A DNA stretch of 64,000 nucleotides, taken from Oceanobacillus salinisoli (lineage in GTDB: Bacteria > Bacillota > Bacilli > Bacillales > Amphibacillaceae). Under the pieces are notes generated by a model, which was not told the origin of the DNA, did no database searches, and saw nothing but the letters and a program-made list of their open reading frames with translations. Made by a program: the position numbers and the translations under genes. The stretch's first letter is position 1, and every line of letters begins with the position of its first letter. The DNA lies in assembly GCF_009733865.1 (NCBI RefSeq), contig NZ_WOFB01000001.1, positions 340,504-404,503 of the forward strand, in the 5' to 3' direction. This document shows positions 50,781-59,791 of the stretch, piece by piece.

Positions 50781-51506
50781 ATGAATCAGTATCTTACTTT
50801 TGATGAAATACAGAATAAATGCAGTCTATTAAGTGAACGATATGAAATAGATGAAGAGAAGTTTTATCAGATTGTAGAAAAATGGGCAGAAAGACATGTG
50901 TCCATTGAAGAAAAGATATTAAATAGTTTTACAGAATTATTGCAAATGGTCAGTGATGAAATTAACAGTATGGAACAGACCGTGAACATGGAGGCTACCT
51001 GCCGCTTAGGCTGTGCTTTTTGCTGTTATTTCCCCATTATCATTAATGAGATGGAAGCAAAAATCATGAAGAAGGCAATGGAGAAGTTTCCGGAACAAAG
51101 GAAAAATAAAATTAAAAAGCATCTAGCAAGCTATTACGAGAAATATGGTGAGGTGCTGGAACAAATTACTGCAGTGGATTTCGAAGAGGATGGGGATTTT
51201 AAACATAAATATCGGAAAAGTCTTGTCCCATGCCCACTGTTAGATACGAAAACAAACCAATGCATGGCCTATGAGATTCGTCCGATTCCATGCCGGACCT
51301 ATGTGAATTATACGAATCCCGACGTTTGTGAACAAAATTTAATGCCAAAGGAAACGGTTAGCTTTGAATTCCTATATGAACAATATATGGGGGCATTAAA
51401 TGAATTTATGCAATTTTTGTATGAAGAGGGAGATACGGCTTTTGTAAATTATCCTGATGATGTTTATACAACGGATTATTTAGCCAATTGGCTTCGTCCT
51501 GTTTAA
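50781..51506 (+). CDS. YkgJ-type cysteine-cluster protein
   Basis: A 241-residue cytosolic protein with two cysteine groups: CRLGCAFCCYFP near 74-85 and CPLL...CMAYEIRPIPCRTY (near 151-173), the CxxxCxxCC plus CxxY...RPxxCR pattern of YkgJ (DUF3795/Fe-S) proteins. These likely bind zinc or an iron-sulfur cluster; activity is unknown. The ATG at 50781 has AAGGGAG 8 bp upstream; an earlier frame opening at 50703 would add 26 residues not conserved in composition. A hairpin terminator follows. Confidence 0.78.
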   Translation: MNQYLTFDEIQNKCSLLSERYEIDEEKFYQIVEKWAERHVSIEEKILNSFTELLQMVSDEINSMEQTVNMEATCRLGCAFCCYFPIIINEMEAKIMKKAMEKFPEQRKNKIKKHLASYYEKYGEVLEQITAVDFEEDGDFKHKYRKSLVPCPLLDTKTNQCMAYEIRPIPCRTYVNYTNPDVCEQNLMPKETVSFEFLYEQYMGALNEFMQFLYEEGDTAFVNYPDDVYTTDYLANWLRPV

Positions 51507-51529
51507 TGGGAAATTTCCATTCTACTGAT

Positions 51530-51583
51530 GCAGGCAAGCTCCCAATTCGTCATAACGGAAAAGGAGTTGCCTGCTATTTTTAA
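51530..51583 (+). terminator. Intrinsic terminator
   Basis: GCAGGCAAGCTCC and GGAGTTGCCTGC arms, followed by TATTTTTAA. Confidence 0.75.
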
Positions 51584-51675
51584 CAAGATAGGAAAAAATC
51601 AAATTTTATAACATGTTAGAAAGTAGAATTTTATATTTTGACATCTACTAAAAGATAAGGCCAATCCTGATTTTT

Positions 51676-52830
51676 TTATCTATGTTCACCAATCGATTTG
51701 TCAGCTAATTGCATGATGGTCATGTCATCCATTGGTGGGTTGTGAAGACCTGCGCGAACATCCCGATAATAGCGCTGTAGCGGATTTTTACCGGATAAGC
51801 TTCTTGCCCCAACAATCCGCATTGCTAAATCAACCACTTTTAATGCGTTATTTACAACTGATAATTTCGCCGCACCAAGTTCAGGACCCATCGTTTGTCG
51901 TATCTCTTCGTTATTTTCATCCCATTTTTTCGCAACAGAATAAAGGAAGTGCTTCGATTCTAGCAACACTAATTCCATTTCCCCGATTTTTTGTTTTACA
52001 TTCGGTAAGTCTGAAATGGTGCCTTCAATGCTGTTTGGAGAATATTCCTTTGCAAAACGTACTGCATATTCTTGTGCGGCTCCAGCAATACCGAGGTAAC
52101 ATGCGGGTATATGCAATAACCAGCCGGCAGCCTTTTTCCTGCCGGGTGTTAATTTTTCCACAAGATCGTCCCTATCAACATGAACATTCTCCAAAACAAG
52201 GTCATGACTTCCTGTAGCACGCATGGCAATCGAATCCCAGGTTTCTTCTACCCTGACACCAGTTCTTTCGCGTTTTACTAGAAAGTTTCCCACTTCATTT
52301 TTGTCCTCGATTGAAGCGCTGACTATAAAATAATCTAAAGCGGGGGAAAGTGTGGTAAATGTTTTCCTGCCATTTATTAACCATCCATTATCTGTTTCGC
52401 GAGCAAAAGTTTCCGGCTTTCCACCTCGTGTCGGACTGCCAGTTGCAGGCTCTGAGGCAGCGGTATTTAACAGAGCACCAGTTTGAACGACGTCTTCTGC
52501 CACTGTTCTATACTTATCTTTTGGCCAAATATGGTTTTCACCAAGATGCTTCATAATTCCCATGTGCCAGCCAATGGATAGTGCTGTGGATCCGTCCGAT
52601 TTAGCTATCGTTTCCTGGAACTTGAGCATTTCATATAGTGATATTCCTAATCCACCATATTCTTTTGGGACAGTGAGAGAAGGGTATCCAATCGCTTTTA
52701 AATCCTGAAAATTTTCATGTGGAAATAAGGCGTGTTCATCATGTTTTATGGCACGTTCTGCAAAGGGTGCTACCGTTTTTTGGATTAATTCGATTCTCTC
52801 TTCGAATGTGTTTCTTTCCGTTATTTTCAT
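51676..52830 (-). CDS. Acyl-CoA dehydrogenase family flavoprotein
   Basis: A 384-residue FAD enzyme with the three-domain acyl-CoA dehydrogenase layout. N-terminal helices carry LTVPKEYGGLGISL (near 52-65), the middle domain ALLNTAASEPATGSPTR near 118-134 and NGRKTFTTLSPALD near 152-165, and the C-terminal helix bundle ends with VGARSLSGKNPLQRYYRD near 338-355. The motif and size fit B. subtilis YdbM-like proteins and sulfur-compound monooxygenases of the same fold (SfnB/DszC). The typical catalytic Glu is not clear, so a monooxygenase role is an alternative. Monocistronic. Confidence 0.78.
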   Translation of the reverse strand: MKITERNTFEERIELIQKTVAPFAERAIKHDEHALFPHENFQDLKAIGYPSLTVPKEYGGLGISLYEMLKFQETIAKSDGSTALSIGWHMGIMKHLGENHIWPKDKYRTVAEDVVQTGALLNTAASEPATGSPTRGGKPETFARETDNGWLINGRKTFTTLSPALDYFIVSASIEDKNEVGNFLVKRERTGVRVEETWDSIAMRATGSHDLVLENVHVDRDDLVEKLTPGRKKAAGWLLHIPACYLGIAGAAQEYAVRFAKEYSPNSIEGTISDLPNVKQKIGEMELVLLESKHFLYSVAKKWDENNEEIRQTMGPELGAAKLSVVNNALKVVDLAMRIVGARSLSGKNPLQRYYRDVRAGLHNPPMDDMTIMQLADKSIGEHR

Positions 52831-53280
52831 ATTTACCCTCCATTATAAAGAGTTTGATTGTTCAATTCTTATTAAACTGGTTGGAATTACTTCTATATTA
52901 TTATTCCACTATTCTTTGGAAATTTCAATAAAATGAATCAAAAACGATTGTTGTGAAAAAGAAGGATTTTTTAAAGAAGTATTGGTAATGCGTAAATCCA
53001 ATAAAATTAGGGGAAAAATCGAAGGAGTGTCTTCGTATTAAAATAAAGTAAAGGAGAGGGCAAAAACGGCTAGTTAAATAAAAAGTATTGGGTCCATTGA
53101 ATGTATATGCTTTCCAAAGATAAGAAACGTTTGAGTGGTTTTTCCATATCCACTCTTAAAAAATGGTACAACAAATTTCGACAAAAACCGGAAAGTGACA
53201 GGCACCCTTTACGTAATAATTACAGGAAAATTACTAATGATAAGGATGTAATTTAATAAAAGATGAAGGAGGTGGATGAA
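52831..53280. other. AT-rich intergenic region
   Basis: About 450 bp without a convincing ORF. It contains a GAGTGG/CCACTC hairpin at 53133-53156 and a family A repeat at 53177-53206. Promoters for the divergent genes should lie here. Confidence 0.5.
53177..53206 (+). repeat. Family A repeat, copy 12
   Basis: TTCGACAAAAACCGGAAAG plus TGACAGGCACC, one substitution in the GGGAAG block. Confidence 0.8.
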
Positions 53281-53640
53281 ATGAGGTTTTTAAATAGTCT
53301 TACATTAACATTGATTATCATTGGTGCACTTAATTGGGGGTTAATTGCTTTCTTTCAGTTTGATTTAGTTGCCGCTATCTTTGGAGGACAAAATGCATTC
53401 TTATCCAGAGTGGTGTATGGTCTAGTTGGTTTGAGCGGGTTATATTATTTAACAAGGACCATTTATCCAATAGCGGACGATGAATTGGATGGTGCGGAAA
53501 GAAGAGTAGGAAATGTGAATTATGGTACAGAGTTTGGTGAGGAAATGGATGTGGATGACGAAGCTGACGTGGATGACCCAACAGCTCATTCGATGCAGAC
53601 ATATGAACAATTTAGAAGACCGACTGGAAGGGAAGAGTAA
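53281..53640 (+). CDS. DUF378 membrane protein with acidic C-terminal extension
   Basis: A 119-residue protein. Residues 1-65 are the DUF378 domain with two membrane helices and the signature LIIIGALNWGLIAFFQFDLVAAIFGG-like near 11-35 and VYGLVGLSGLYYL, as in B. subtilis YuzA. The last 55 residues are an acidic tail (EEMDVDDEADVDDP) absent from the 78-residue YuzA. The ATG at 53281 follows AGGAGGTG by 6 bp; the ATG at 53263 lies upstream of that site. Function unknown. Confidence 0.8.
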   Translation: MRFLNSLTLTLIIIGALNWGLIAFFQFDLVAAIFGGQNAFLSRVVYGLVGLSGLYYLTRTIYPIADDELDGAERRVGNVNYGTEFGEEMDVDDEADVDDPTAHSMQTYEQFRRPTGREE

Positions 53641-53700
53641 GCAGATGAAAGCCTTGCTGATTGCAGGGCTTTCTATGATTTATTATCTTCCCGACAATAA

Positions 53701-53729
53701 TCGACAAAATCCGGGAAGTGACAGGCACC
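53701..53729 (+). repeat. Family A repeat, copy 13
   Basis: TCGACAAAATCCGGGAAG plus TGACAGGCACC, then a small duplication of CACCAATATTA just before the M20 peptidase ribosome site. Confidence 0.85.
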
Positions 53730-53762
53730 AATATTAGGCACCAATATTACGGAGGAGAGAAA

Positions 53763-54887
53763 ATGGATCGTATAAAAGAATATATGTTACACCATCATCA
53801 GCAAATTTTACAAGATATGCAATACCTTGTTGAAAGGGATTCTCCCTCAATGGATAAACAACTAACAGATGCCTGTGAGCAGCGAATTCAGAAATTGTTT
53901 TATAGATATTTTGGTTACAAAGCAGAAGAAATCAAAGAAGAAAAATATGGAAATCATCTTCGTTTTACGATGGGAAAAGGGAAAGATACCATTCTGATTT
54001 TATCGCATTTTGATACGGTATGGAATAAAGGAGACTTACCTTTTAGGGTAGACGGAGATAAAGTATATGGCCCAGGAATCCTCGATATGAAAGGCGGTCT
54101 TGTTCAGGCAATCTGGGCTTTAAAAGCGATAAAAGATTTAAAGCTCAAGTTAACGAAAAAAGTAGTTTTTCTCTGTACCAGTGATGAAGAAGTAGGTAGT
54201 CCATCTTCAAGAAGAATTATTGAAAAAGAGGCGAAAAAAAGCAAGTATGCTTTAGTTACAGAACCGCCAGTGGCCGGAACGGGAGCACTAAAAACGGGGA
54301 GAAAAGGTTCCTCCAGATATTATGTAGAAGTGAAAGGGAAATCAGCGCACGCCGGGAATCATCATCAGGATGGAATTAACGCCATTGAGGAAGCAGCAAA
54401 ACAAATTATATTTTTGCAATCATTAACCGATTATCGTAAAGGTACGACGATAAATGTTGGTTCAGTAAAAGGTGGAGGCAAATTGAATGTCGTTCCTGAT
54501 ACTGCTGGATTAGGTGTTAATGTGCGGGCGAGAACAAGGGAAGAACAAAAACGGATTGATGCAATCATGAAAGGGTTACAGCCTCATTTAGAGGGGATAA
54601 GCATCAAAGTTCGTGGAGGGATTAACCGTCCCCCAATGAATCGTAATAAAGCAACGAGAAGACTATTTAAAATAGCTAAAAGTGTTGCAAAAGAAATTGA
54701 TTTGGAATTACAGGAAGCATATGTTGGTGGCGGAAGCGACGGGAATTTCACAGCTAATTTAGGTGTACCTACCCTGGATGGTCTTGGTGCTGTCGGGGAA
54801 GGCATTCATGCAAAAGATGAACATATACTAGCCAGGGAAATTCCTGCCCGAACGTCTTTGTTGTGTAAATTGATTATTGAATTATAG
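53763..54887 (+). CDS. M20 family metallopeptidase (carboxypeptidase G2-like)
   Basis: A 374-residue di-zinc hydrolase. Metal and catalytic motifs are ILSHFDTVW (near 81-89), GPGILDMKGG (near 103-112) and CTSDEEVGS (near 137-145, catalytic Glu pair); the dimerisation domain holds KGKSAHAGNHHQDGINAIE and the last zinc ligand sits near EGIHAKDEHI. Family members remove C-terminal or N-acyl amino acids, as in glutamate carboxypeptidase. GGAGGAGA lies 5 bp before the ATG. A family A repeat lies directly before this ribosome site. Confidence 0.85.
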   Translation: MDRIKEYMLHHHQQILQDMQYLVERDSPSMDKQLTDACEQRIQKLFYRYFGYKAEEIKEEKYGNHLRFTMGKGKDTILILSHFDTVWNKGDLPFRVDGDKVYGPGILDMKGGLVQAIWALKAIKDLKLKLTKKVVFLCTSDEEVGSPSSRRIIEKEAKKSKYALVTEPPVAGTGALKTGRKGSSRYYVEVKGKSAHAGNHHQDGINAIEEAAKQIIFLQSLTDYRKGTTINVGSVKGGGKLNVVPDTAGLGVNVRARTREEQKRIDAIMKGLQPHLEGISIKVRGGINRPPMNRNKATRRLFKIAKSVAKEIDLELQEAYVGGGSDGNFTANLGVPTLDGLGAVGEGIHAKDEHILAREIPARTSLLCKLIIEL

Positions 54888-55021
54888 GATAAATAGAATT
54901 TCGAGCAAGTTTTGCCTTTTCAGCAATTGAAAATGCGTCTATGTTTATCCTGTAGTTTCTTTGAATTTACGTGACAATTTTGACTGAAACCTCTTCAGTA
55001 ATACATCTATGTAGTGATTCT

Positions 55022-55623
55022 CTATTTTAAAGCACCAAGAAAATATCCTCCAAGGAATATAGTAACAATTAGGATAAAATGAATAATTGCCCAACCAATC
55101 CTGCGAACTGAAGACTTCTATGGCTGATTGGGTTTCTTAGTTCATGTGGAATAAGGTTCCCGCCAATCCATTCAAAGATTAGTAAGTATATCCATCACCA
55201 TGTATAAGAATCCCAAAGATCCCACTCCTTATCATATTGAATGAGTAATGTATTGGTTAGTGCCCATGTTTCTATAAATACCCCAATATGTACAATTGTC
55301 CAATAGAAAGGAATTTTCCATCCCCATTGCTTTGGACTGTAACGAACTGCAAAGAGAACGAGTATCGGAAAGGAAAGAGTAACGGCAGAAATCGGCATAA
55401 ATTCAAAAGCAGGGAACAATACGTACGGGAATAAGTAAAAGTTTAGCTTAACGAAGATGAAACAAAGGATGTTCCCAACGAGAGTAGCTAAAATAAATAA
55501 CAGACCATATCTTCTTGGATCTAATTTTAAAAAGAATAGTAAACCCAAAAAGCCGATGATAATTACCGTTATATGTACGAAAAATTCTATATGAAAACCT
55601 ACGTTTATAAAATCTGTCTGCAT
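55022..55623 (-). pseudogene. CBO0543-family membrane protein gene, inactivated
   Basis: The first 142 residues form four to five membrane helices and end WDLWDSYTW at a TGA (55195-55197). The frame continues past it as WIYLLIFEWIGGNLIPHELR and NPISHRS, the usual sequence of CBO0543-type proteins. After a further frame change near 55105-55120 it resumes as RRIGWAIIHFILIVTIFLGG and YFLGALK, ending at a TAG at 55022-55024. So a TGG-to-TGA nonsense and a frameshift have separated the last two helices. Family function is unknown. Confidence 0.75.
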
Positions 55624-55837
55624 TGTTTACACGTGTCCTTTTGATTTAGATACATGTATTTTTCGCAAAAATTATAAGGGTTATAAAAGATATTCCATCA
55701 ATGGATTATATTACTAGCTTCTGAAATATAATTGTAATATCCCTATAATAGTCATGTCATTTAGAAATGATATGATTCTAGAGTATTACAGCTATTATTT
55801 TATCTAAAACGTATTATAAAGGAAGCAGGGGAAAAAG

Positions 55838-57013
55838 TTGAAAAATACATTAACTGCAATTACCTTAGCTACTACAATTGTTATAGGAACTTCATTTATT
55901 GGCAATTACAGCTATGCAGAATCAACAAAGGATTTAAATGATATACAGGATCAGCGCAAAGATATTAAAGAAGATTTATCAGAGACTGAGAGTAAAGTCA
56001 CTGAAATTATTTCGGAAATAGACGGTTTGAATCATGAAATAGAACGCGTCAATCAAATTATAATAGAAAAGCAAGCGTTAATTGATGATACGGAAAAAGA
56101 TATAAACAATACGATATCTGAGGTCAACGAACTTCAGGATGAAATCAAAGAATTAGAGGAAAGTATTGAAAAACGCTACGATATTTTAAAAAATAGAGTT
56201 TCTTCCTATCAACAGGCCGGCGGTTCAGTGAATTACTTAGAAGTTATATTCGGTTCTGAAAGTTTTGGTGACTTTATTAGTCGTGTTTCAACGGTCACTA
56301 AAATTGTTGAATCGGATACTTCCTTAATGGAACAGCTGGAAGACGACATCAAACAGGTAGAAGAAAATCAACAGCTTGCTCTGGAAAAGCTTGATCAACT
56401 TAATACAATGAAATTAGAACAAGAAGAAGCATTAAACGAAATCAATGAACAAAAGCAGCAAAATGAACAAAGCAAAGAAGCATTGGAAAGTAAACGAAAT
56501 GAATTGACAGCATTGGTGGAAGAGTTGGAAAGTAAGGACAGAAATCTTGCTTCAATGGAATCAGAAGTGAAACAGAGCATAGAAGCTGCGAAACAAAATG
56601 AAGAACAGAAAAGTAAACCCGAACAGACAAAAGTTGCAAATGCAACAACTTCGTCTTCACAAAGTGCAAATCTGGAACATAAAAGCAAAGTAGAAGACAA
56701 TACGAAAACAAACGATAAAAAAGAAGAAAAGACATTTACGGTAACGTCTACTGCCTATACAGTGCAAAGTGCTGGAGGATCAGGGATCACGTATACGGGA
56801 ATTAATTTAAGGAAAAATCCTAATACGAAAGTAATTGCTGTTGATCCAAGCGTCATTCCATTAGGCTCTGTTGTCCATGTAGAAGGCTATGGTTATGCAA
56901 TTGCCGGAGATATAGGCAGTGCGATTAAAGGAAAGAAAATTGATGTATATGTTCCGACCCAGCAAGCAGCAAAAAACTGGGGAGTTCGTAAAGTTAAAGT
57001 TACAATTCAATAG
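55838..57013 (+). CDS. Secreted coiled-coil protein with 3D (YocH/RpfB-like) domain
   Basis: A 391-residue cell-wall protein. Signal peptide 1-27 (cleavage after SYA), two long coiled coils (about 30-130 and 165-255) like CwlO/PcsB N-terminal domains, a polar linker, and a C-terminal 3D domain (about 298-391) with VTSTAYT, AVDPSVIPLGS, AGDIGSAIKGKKIDVYV. The 3D double-psi barrel acts on peptidoglycan in YocH/MltA-like lytic enzymes. Combining a CwlO-type regulatory coil with a 3D domain suggests a controlled wall hydrolase. TTG start with AGGGG at 6-9 bp. A terminator follows. Confidence 0.83.
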   Translation: MKNTLTAITLATTIVIGTSFIGNYSYAESTKDLNDIQDQRKDIKEDLSETESKVTEIISEIDGLNHEIERVNQIIIEKQALIDDTEKDINNTISEVNELQDEIKELEESIEKRYDILKNRVSSYQQAGGSVNYLEVIFGSESFGDFISRVSTVTKIVESDTSLMEQLEDDIKQVEENQQLALEKLDQLNTMKLEQEEALNEINEQKQQNEQSKEALESKRNELTALVEELESKDRNLASMESEVKQSIEAAKQNEEQKSKPEQTKVANATTSSSQSANLEHKSKVEDNTKTNDKKEEKTFTVTSTAYTVQSAGGSGITYTGINLRKNPNTKVIAVDPSVIPLGSVVHVEGYGYAIAGDIGSAIKGKKIDVYVPTQQAAKNWGVRKVKVTIQ

Positions 57014-57023
57014 ATAAATAGAG

Positions 57024-57056
57024 AAAGCATCTTTCGAAGGTGCTTTTTTTATTTTT
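57024..57056 (+). terminator. Intrinsic terminator
   Basis: AAAGCATC/GGTGCTTT arms with TTTCGAA loop, then TTTTATTTTT. Confidence 0.8.
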
Positions 57057-57084
57057 CGACAAAATCCGGGAAGTGACAGGCACC
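57055..57084 (+). repeat. Family A repeat, copy 14
   Basis: TTCGACAAAATCCGGGAAG plus TGACAGGCACC, overlapping the T-run of the preceding terminator. Confidence 0.85.
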
Positions 57085-57258
57085 CCCTTGAAAATGATCG
57101 TTTTTTAGTCACAAAGGGGATTTATTAAGTGCTTTAAATCACAAATTACACTCCTTATTATTCTATACTTAAATTGAAGATAGGAAACAATCCAACTACA
57201 ATGCAGTTCGATATAAAGGATTGTCATTCTTATCAAATAGATAAATGAGGTGAGGGTA

Positions 57259-58236
57259 ATGAAACGAAGTAAACGAAACTTTGGAATAGTTACTAGTCTT
57301 TTAGTGATTCCATTAATCTTGTCTGCTTGTAGTTCGGAAGCAGTGGAAGAAAATGATGTAGTTCGTGCGGATGCTAACAAAACGGAAGTTATAGGTGCTC
57401 ACGAAAGTTTAATTCAGGAACCAGTAGCCCCTGAAGTAGAGCGGGATGGAAGTGATGTTTATATTCAAATGACTGCCCAAATAACAGATGTCGAAATTGC
57501 AAACACTTACAACTATAAAGCATGGACCTTTAATGGCGAAGCACCTGGCCCTGTCATTGTTGTAAATGAAGGAGACACCATTCGTTTTACATTAGAAAAT
57601 TTGGATCCATCGATTCCACATAGTATGGACTTCCACGCTGTTCATACCGCACCGAATAAGGGGTTCGCTGATGTAGCACCAAATGAAGAAGGTACCTTTG
57701 TTTTCCCTGCTAATAGCCCTGGTGTATTTATGTATCATTGCGGTACCGATCCCGTATTATCACATATTGCAAATGGTATGCATGGAGTTATCATCGTTCA
57801 GCCTGCAGAGGGTTATCCAACTGATGCAGAGATTGATCAGGAATTCGTTATTATTCAAAATGAATGGTATCGATACAATGATTTAGAGGATATGACAAAT
57901 GGTGAACCTTCTCAAGTTGTTTTTTCCACAAAAGCACTCCATGATGGACAAGTAAATACGAACGGCACGGTTGGTGGACTTATTGACAGGCCGCTTGAGG
58001 CAAAAGCTGGAGAGAAAATTCGCTTTTACGTTGCCAATATGGGACCTAACGAATATTCCAGTTTCCATGTCATTGGTACAGTCTTTGATGATGTATACAT
58101 TGATGGCAGTCCGTTTAACCATTATAAAGGAATGCAAACGGTTGGGTTACCTGCAAGTGGTGGAGCAGTTGCAGAATTTACATTAACAGATGAAGGAGAA
58201 TACAAGTTTGTAACACACCATTTCAATCATGTGTAG
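57259..58236 (+). CDS. NirK-like two-domain cupredoxin lipoprotein, C-terminally truncated by a nonsense codon
   Basis: A 325-residue lipoprotein (lipobox LSAC, Cys24) with two cupredoxin domains, like copper nitrite reductases. Domain 1 has HSMDFHAVH (type 1/2 copper ligands, catalytic Asp) and MYHCGTDPVLSHIANGMHG (Cys, His, Met of type 1 copper); domain 2 has SSFHVIGTVFDDVY and THHFNHV. The TAG at 58234-58236 is followed in frame by KGAAGKIIVKGRK and a second stop at 58276-58278, so the usual last strand (14 codons including the stop site) is cut off, probably by CAG to TAG. Activity may be lost or reduced. ATG chosen by GAGGTGAGG. Confidence 0.82.
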   Translation: MKRSKRNFGIVTSLLVIPLILSACSSEAVEENDVVRADANKTEVIGAHESLIQEPVAPEVERDGSDVYIQMTAQITDVEIANTYNYKAWTFNGEAPGPVIVVNEGDTIRFTLENLDPSIPHSMDFHAVHTAPNKGFADVAPNEEGTFVFPANSPGVFMYHCGTDPVLSHIANGMHGVIIVQPAEGYPTDAEIDQEFVIIQNEWYRYNDLEDMTNGEPSQVVFSTKALHDGQVNTNGTVGGLIDRPLEAKAGEKIRFYVANMGPNEYSSFHVIGTVFDDVYIDGSPFNHYKGMQTVGLPASGGAVAEFTLTDEGEYKFVTHHFNHV

Positions 58237-58278
58237 AAAGGTGCAGCTGGGAAAATTATTGTAAAAGGTAGAAAATAG

Positions 58279-58606
58279 GCTAAAACATTCGTATTTTAAT
58301 AGAACGGAGGCAGGGAAATTACTTAAATACTCTATTCTAAAGACGAATGATTTTACGACAAAGAAGATTATAAAAGGCCCTTTACTTTAAGTTGTGTTGG
58401 TTTTTCATGTCGCTGTAGATATAAACTTCGACCTAGTAACGGTAACCAACTTGCATGTCGCTTAGTATAAATTATAATAGGATAAAGAATCACATTTCAT
58501 ATGAAAAAGGCATAACAAATGTTTTTTATAAAAAAAGGCTGTCTTTTGATAGACAGCCCTTTATTATGTTAAGAGGGACAATTAGTTATGTTTTAGTTTC
58601 ATACAA
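58279..58606. other. Intergenic region between NirK-like gene and acidic lipoprotein
   Basis: No ORF supported. A direct repeat CATGTCGCT occurs at about 58408 and 58455. A terminator occupies 58531-58562. Confidence 0.4.
58531..58562. terminator. Bidirectional intrinsic terminator
   Basis: AAAAAAGGCTGTC and GACAGCCCTTTA arms around TTTTGATA. It serves the minus-strand acidic lipoprotein gene and possibly the plus strand. Confidence 0.8.
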
Positions 58607-58930
58607 TTATTCCAAATCGGTTTCTAACTCAGAATCACCTTCAAGCTCTGTATCAGATTCTAATTCAGATTCTTGACCTGTTGCTGGCTCGTCTTCCAAT
58701 TCTGTATCAGATTCTAATTCCGAATCCTCTGTTCCTGGTTCAGACTCTAATTCAGGCTCTGATTCAATATCGGATTCCATTTCATTTTCATTTTCATCTG
58801 TGTTGAAGTCAGTTTCTTCTTCTATGTTTTCTTCTGGAGCGTTTTCTTCCTCCGCATCACTTCCACAAGCTGCTAAAGTTAAAACAGCAGCAACAGAAGT
58901 AACCCCTATTAAGACTTTTTTAAATTTCAT
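58607..58930 (-). CDS. Acidic lipoprotein with Glu/Ser/Asp repeats
   Basis: A 107-residue protein. Lipobox LAAC (Cys22) is followed by an entirely acidic, Ser-rich tail with repeats based on SELESDTELE (two near-identical copies at about 74-85 and 91-102). No folded domain is apparent. AAGGAGA lies 7 bp before the ATG at 58930, which is preferred to the upstream ATG at 58960. Likely exposed on the outer membrane face; may bind cations or fill the wall space, but nothing proves this. Confidence 0.65.
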   Translation of the reverse strand: MKFKKVLIGVTSVAAVLTLAACGSDAEEENAPEENIEEETDFNTDENENEMESDIESEPELESEPGTEDSELESDTELEDEPATGQESELESDTELEGDSELETDLE

Positions 58931-59138
58931 TTTGCATTCTCCTTTCGTTTTTGGGTACAAGTTTAAGATAATCGAAAACTGTGTGAATAATGTGGGATAA
59001 AAATTACAATCCGATTATGAAATATTACAATTTGGTATAAATGGAAAAATAAGGAATAATTGTTTGCAGATGGAATATTATTGCACCGTTCATTTTGGTA
59101 TAATAAGTGAGACATAATGAAGATAGAGGGTGATTTAT

Positions 59139-59780
59139 TTGGCTGAAACTCACAGCTTTTCAAAGGGCGAGGAGATTGCTAATGCAGTAACCCATGGCAT
59201 CGGAGCGGTTTTAAGTATTGTCGGCTTAGTGATGTTAGTCGTGTTTTCGTCCCTTTATGGTACGGTTTGGCATATTGTCAGTTTTACAATCTTTGGAACG
59301 ACGATGGTTTTGTTATACACATCATCAACATTGGTTCACGCTCTGCCTCAGGGTAAGGCAAAAGATTTATTTGAGATCTTTGATCACTCTTCCATATACT
59401 TATTTATTGCTGGTACCTATACCCCGTTTACGTTCCTGGTTATAGAAGGTACATTGGGGTGGACTTTGTTCGGAATTGTTTGGGGGCTTGCGGTTGGCGG
59501 CATTATATTTAAAGCTTTTTTTGTGAAAAAGTTTTTATTTACATCGACAATCCTGTATGTCCTAATGGGGTGGTTAGTTGTTGTAGGGTGGAGACAAATT
59601 GTGGAAAATTTACATATGAATGGGGTCATTTTACTAGTAATTGGTGGGCTGTGCTATACAATTGGTGCGGTTTTTTATGTTTGGCGCGGATTTAAATACC
59701 ATCATATGGTGTGGCATATATTTGTATTGGCCGGCACTGCATCTCATTATTTCTGTGTATTGTTTTATTTATTAGTGTAA
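59139..59780 (+). CDS. trhA: TrhA/hemolysin III family membrane protein (PAQR)
   Basis: A 213-residue, seven-helix membrane protein with the YqfA/TrhA zinc-site residues in GEEIANAVTHGIGAVLS (near 10-26), SSTLVHALPQ near 69-78, FDHSSIYLFIAGTYTPF near 88-104 and the C-terminal HIFVLAGTASHYFCV. PAQR-family members influence membrane fluidity and unsaturated fatty acid homeostasis in Bacillus. TTG start with GAGGGTGA at 6 bp. It is followed after 11 bp by sfsA on the same strand. Confidence 0.87.
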   Translation: MAETHSFSKGEEIANAVTHGIGAVLSIVGLVMLVVFSSLYGTVWHIVSFTIFGTTMVLLYTSSTLVHALPQGKAKDLFEIFDHSSIYLFIAGTYTPFTFLVIEGTLGWTLFGIVWGLAVGGIIFKAFFVKKFLFTSTILYVLMGWLVVVGWRQIVENLHMNGVILLVIGGLCYTIGAVFYVWRGFKYHHMVWHIFVLAGTASHYFCVLFYLLV

Positions 59781-59791
59781 AAGGATTTATA

